DNA of 7,390 bases from Clostridia bacterium (GTDB lineage Bacteria; Bacillota; Clostridia; Oscillospirales; Acutalibacteraceae): contig JAUNQL010000050.1 in assembly GCA_030536195.1 (NCBI GenBank), positions 1 to 7,390 on the forward strand, written 5' to 3'. The position numbers and the translations under genes were made by a program. The notes below the pieces were generated by a model. The model did no database searches, had not been told where the DNA came from, and saw only the letters and a program-made list of their open reading frames with translations. Below are positions 6,670 to 7,390 of the stretch, piece by piece (position 1 is the stretch's first letter; each line of letters begins with the position of its first letter).

Positions 6670-7221
6670 TTAATATCTACATTGCATAGAGTCTGTTACT
6701 CTTCTTGCGGCATCAAAGCCTACAAACTGCGCAGCGATTGCTTCGCCAAATTGCATGGCAGCGCCAGGGCCGTCGGCAGTAATAATCTTGCCATCAATGG
6801 TTACCTCCGCACCAGTGAATACTGCTGCGTGTAACTCCTTCTCAAAGCCTGGGAAGCAAGTTGCTTTCTTGCCCTTTAAAAATCCTAAGTGGCCGAGAAC
6901 CGATGGCGCTGCGCAAATAGCGCAGATCAATCTATCATTGTCAAAACTGAACTTGAGTGCTTGGCGAACGTCCTCGCTTGCATCCAAGTTACGTGTTCCA
7001 GGCATACCGCCCGGCAACACAATTGCATCTATGTCGTCATAGTTTATATCGGTAAGTGAGAGGTCAGCTGTCACCTTGATACCGTGAGCACCAATAACAT
7101 CCTTGTCCTGTGAATCAGCCACAGCAACAGTTGCAACATCAACACCAGCACGACGGAGAATGTCCACTGGAGTAATAGCCTCTACCTCTTCAAAACCTTC
7201 TGCCAAAAACAAATAAACCAT
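6670..7221 (-). CDS. DJ-1/PfpI (YajL-like) family protein
   Basis: The protein has 183 residues, the usual size for a single-domain DJ-1/YajL protein, and starts at ATG with an excellent ribosome site. Seen in sequence: the N-terminal strand and turn LFLAEGFEEVEAITPVD carries the conserved glutamate (about E14); VLPGGMPG lies at about 68-75; and the nucleophile elbow AICAAPS contains the reactive cysteine (about C103), flanked by E14 as in DJ-1. The family is cytosolic. Members are linked to oxidative and carbonyl stress protection, and chaperone, deglycase and glyoxalase activities have been proposed but remain disputed. The elbow reads CAA where human DJ-1 has CAG, a mild change. There is no signal peptide. 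It lies 10 bases after the upstream gene and 18 bases before mltG, so it is probably co-transcribed. The family is certain, the substrate is not. Confidence 0.93.
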   Translation of the reverse strand: MVYLFLAEGFEEVEAITPVDILRRAGVDVATVAVADSQDKDVIGAHGIKVTADLSLTDINYDDIDAIVLPGGMPGTRNLDASEDVRQALKFSFDNDRLICAICAAPSVLGHLGFLKGKKATCFPGFEKELHAAVFTGAEVTIDGKIITADGPGAAMQFGEAIAAQFVGFDAARRVTDSMQCRY

Positions 7222-7226
7222 GTTGA

Positions 7227-7233
7227 CCTCCTT
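7227..7233 (-). promoter_or_regulatory. Ribosome binding site AAGGAGG that fixes the DJ-1 family start at 7221
   Basis: On the minus strand AAGGAGG is followed by five bases (TCAAC) and then ATG at 7221-7219. This is close to the ideal spacing. A longer frame opens at TTG 7239, but that start would place this ribosome site inside the coding sequence, so the ATG is preferred. The first two bases of the site belong to the stop codon of the preceding gene. Confidence 0.85.
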
Positions 7234-7390
7234 AGCCAAGCGTCATACCAATGTATGCGTTTCTCATCTCACGAAATCCAAGCTGAGCGCTTTCATTGAG
7301 AGCAAGGCACATACCTACTCGAACAATTCGCTCATCAGGTGAGTGAATATTTGAGTTAACAGGAAGACTGAATGTGAAACGTTCAGCCTG
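7232..7390 (-). CDS. C-terminal fragment of an unidentified protein (52 residues visible)
   Basis: This open frame enters from the right edge and ends at TAA (7234-7232), so only the last 52 residues are visible and the start lies outside the window. The fragment starts QAERFTFSLP and ends RNAYIGMTLG. Its second half looks like an amphipathic helix, with alternating charged residues and Val, Met and Leu. It has no membrane segment and no motif I recognise, so I give no function. The frame is supported by its fit with the next gene: its stop codon forms the start of the strong TAAGGAGG ribosome site of the DJ-1 family gene, only 10 bases upstream of that start. This is the spacing of genes in one operon. 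Codon use resembles the neighbours. The coding call is fairly safe; the identity is open. Confidence 0.72.
   Translation of the reverse strand, partial: QAERFTFSLPVNSNIHSPDERIVRVGMCLALNESAQLGFREMRNAYIGMTLG

Noticed and set aside
6649..6670. ATG at 6670 on the minus strand as an alternative mltG start
   Set aside because: It is not in the mltG frame, and the mltG frame has a TAA at 6657-6655, so 6651 is the first usable start.
6755..7042. 95-residue plus-strand open frame antisense to the DJ-1 family gene
   Set aside because: The minus strand encodes clear DJ-1 motifs over the same bases, and the plus-strand product shows no recognisable motif.

Overview
The window is a single run of seven genes, all on the minus strand and transcribed from right to left. 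It looks like the chromosome of a Gram-positive Firmicute, most likely a Clostridia member such as a Lachnospiraceae bacterium. I infer this from the short SigA-type sigma factor, the approximately 330-residue dGTPase, the single-module U32 protein, strong AGGAGG ribosome sites and moderate GC content. I cannot name the species.

In transcription order the genes are: the 3' end of an unidentified gene (7390-7232); a DJ-1/PfpI family protein (7221-6670); the membrane endolytic transglycosylase MltG (6651-5236); a U32 protein of the TrhP/YegQ type (5249-4014); a dGTPase-like HD-domain phosphohydrolase (4005-3007); DNA primase DnaG (2994-1237); and the housekeeping sigma factor RpoD (1233-136). 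A strong intrinsic terminator follows at 130-102. Positions 1-101 contain no gene I can support.

Gaps between genes are 3 to 18 bases, and mltG and trhP overlap by 14 bases. No convincing internal promoter was seen, so the run behaves as one transcription unit whose main promoter lies beyond the right edge. The core, dgt-dnaG-rpoD, is a Gram-positive version of the macromolecular synthesis operon: dNTP pool control, replication priming and basal transcription. In this version rpsU is absent from the stretch seen. Upstream genes add cell-wall glycan processing (MltG) and tRNA wobble modification (TrhP-like).

Two starts were moved from the longest reading frame because the Shine-Dalgarno sequence sits inside or on top of the longer start: dnaG to GTG at 2994 and the DJ-1 family gene to ATG at 7221. 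I found no defence system, mobile element or clearly novel system. The main open points are the unidentified 52-residue C-terminus at the right edge and the unexplained 101 bases at the left edge.
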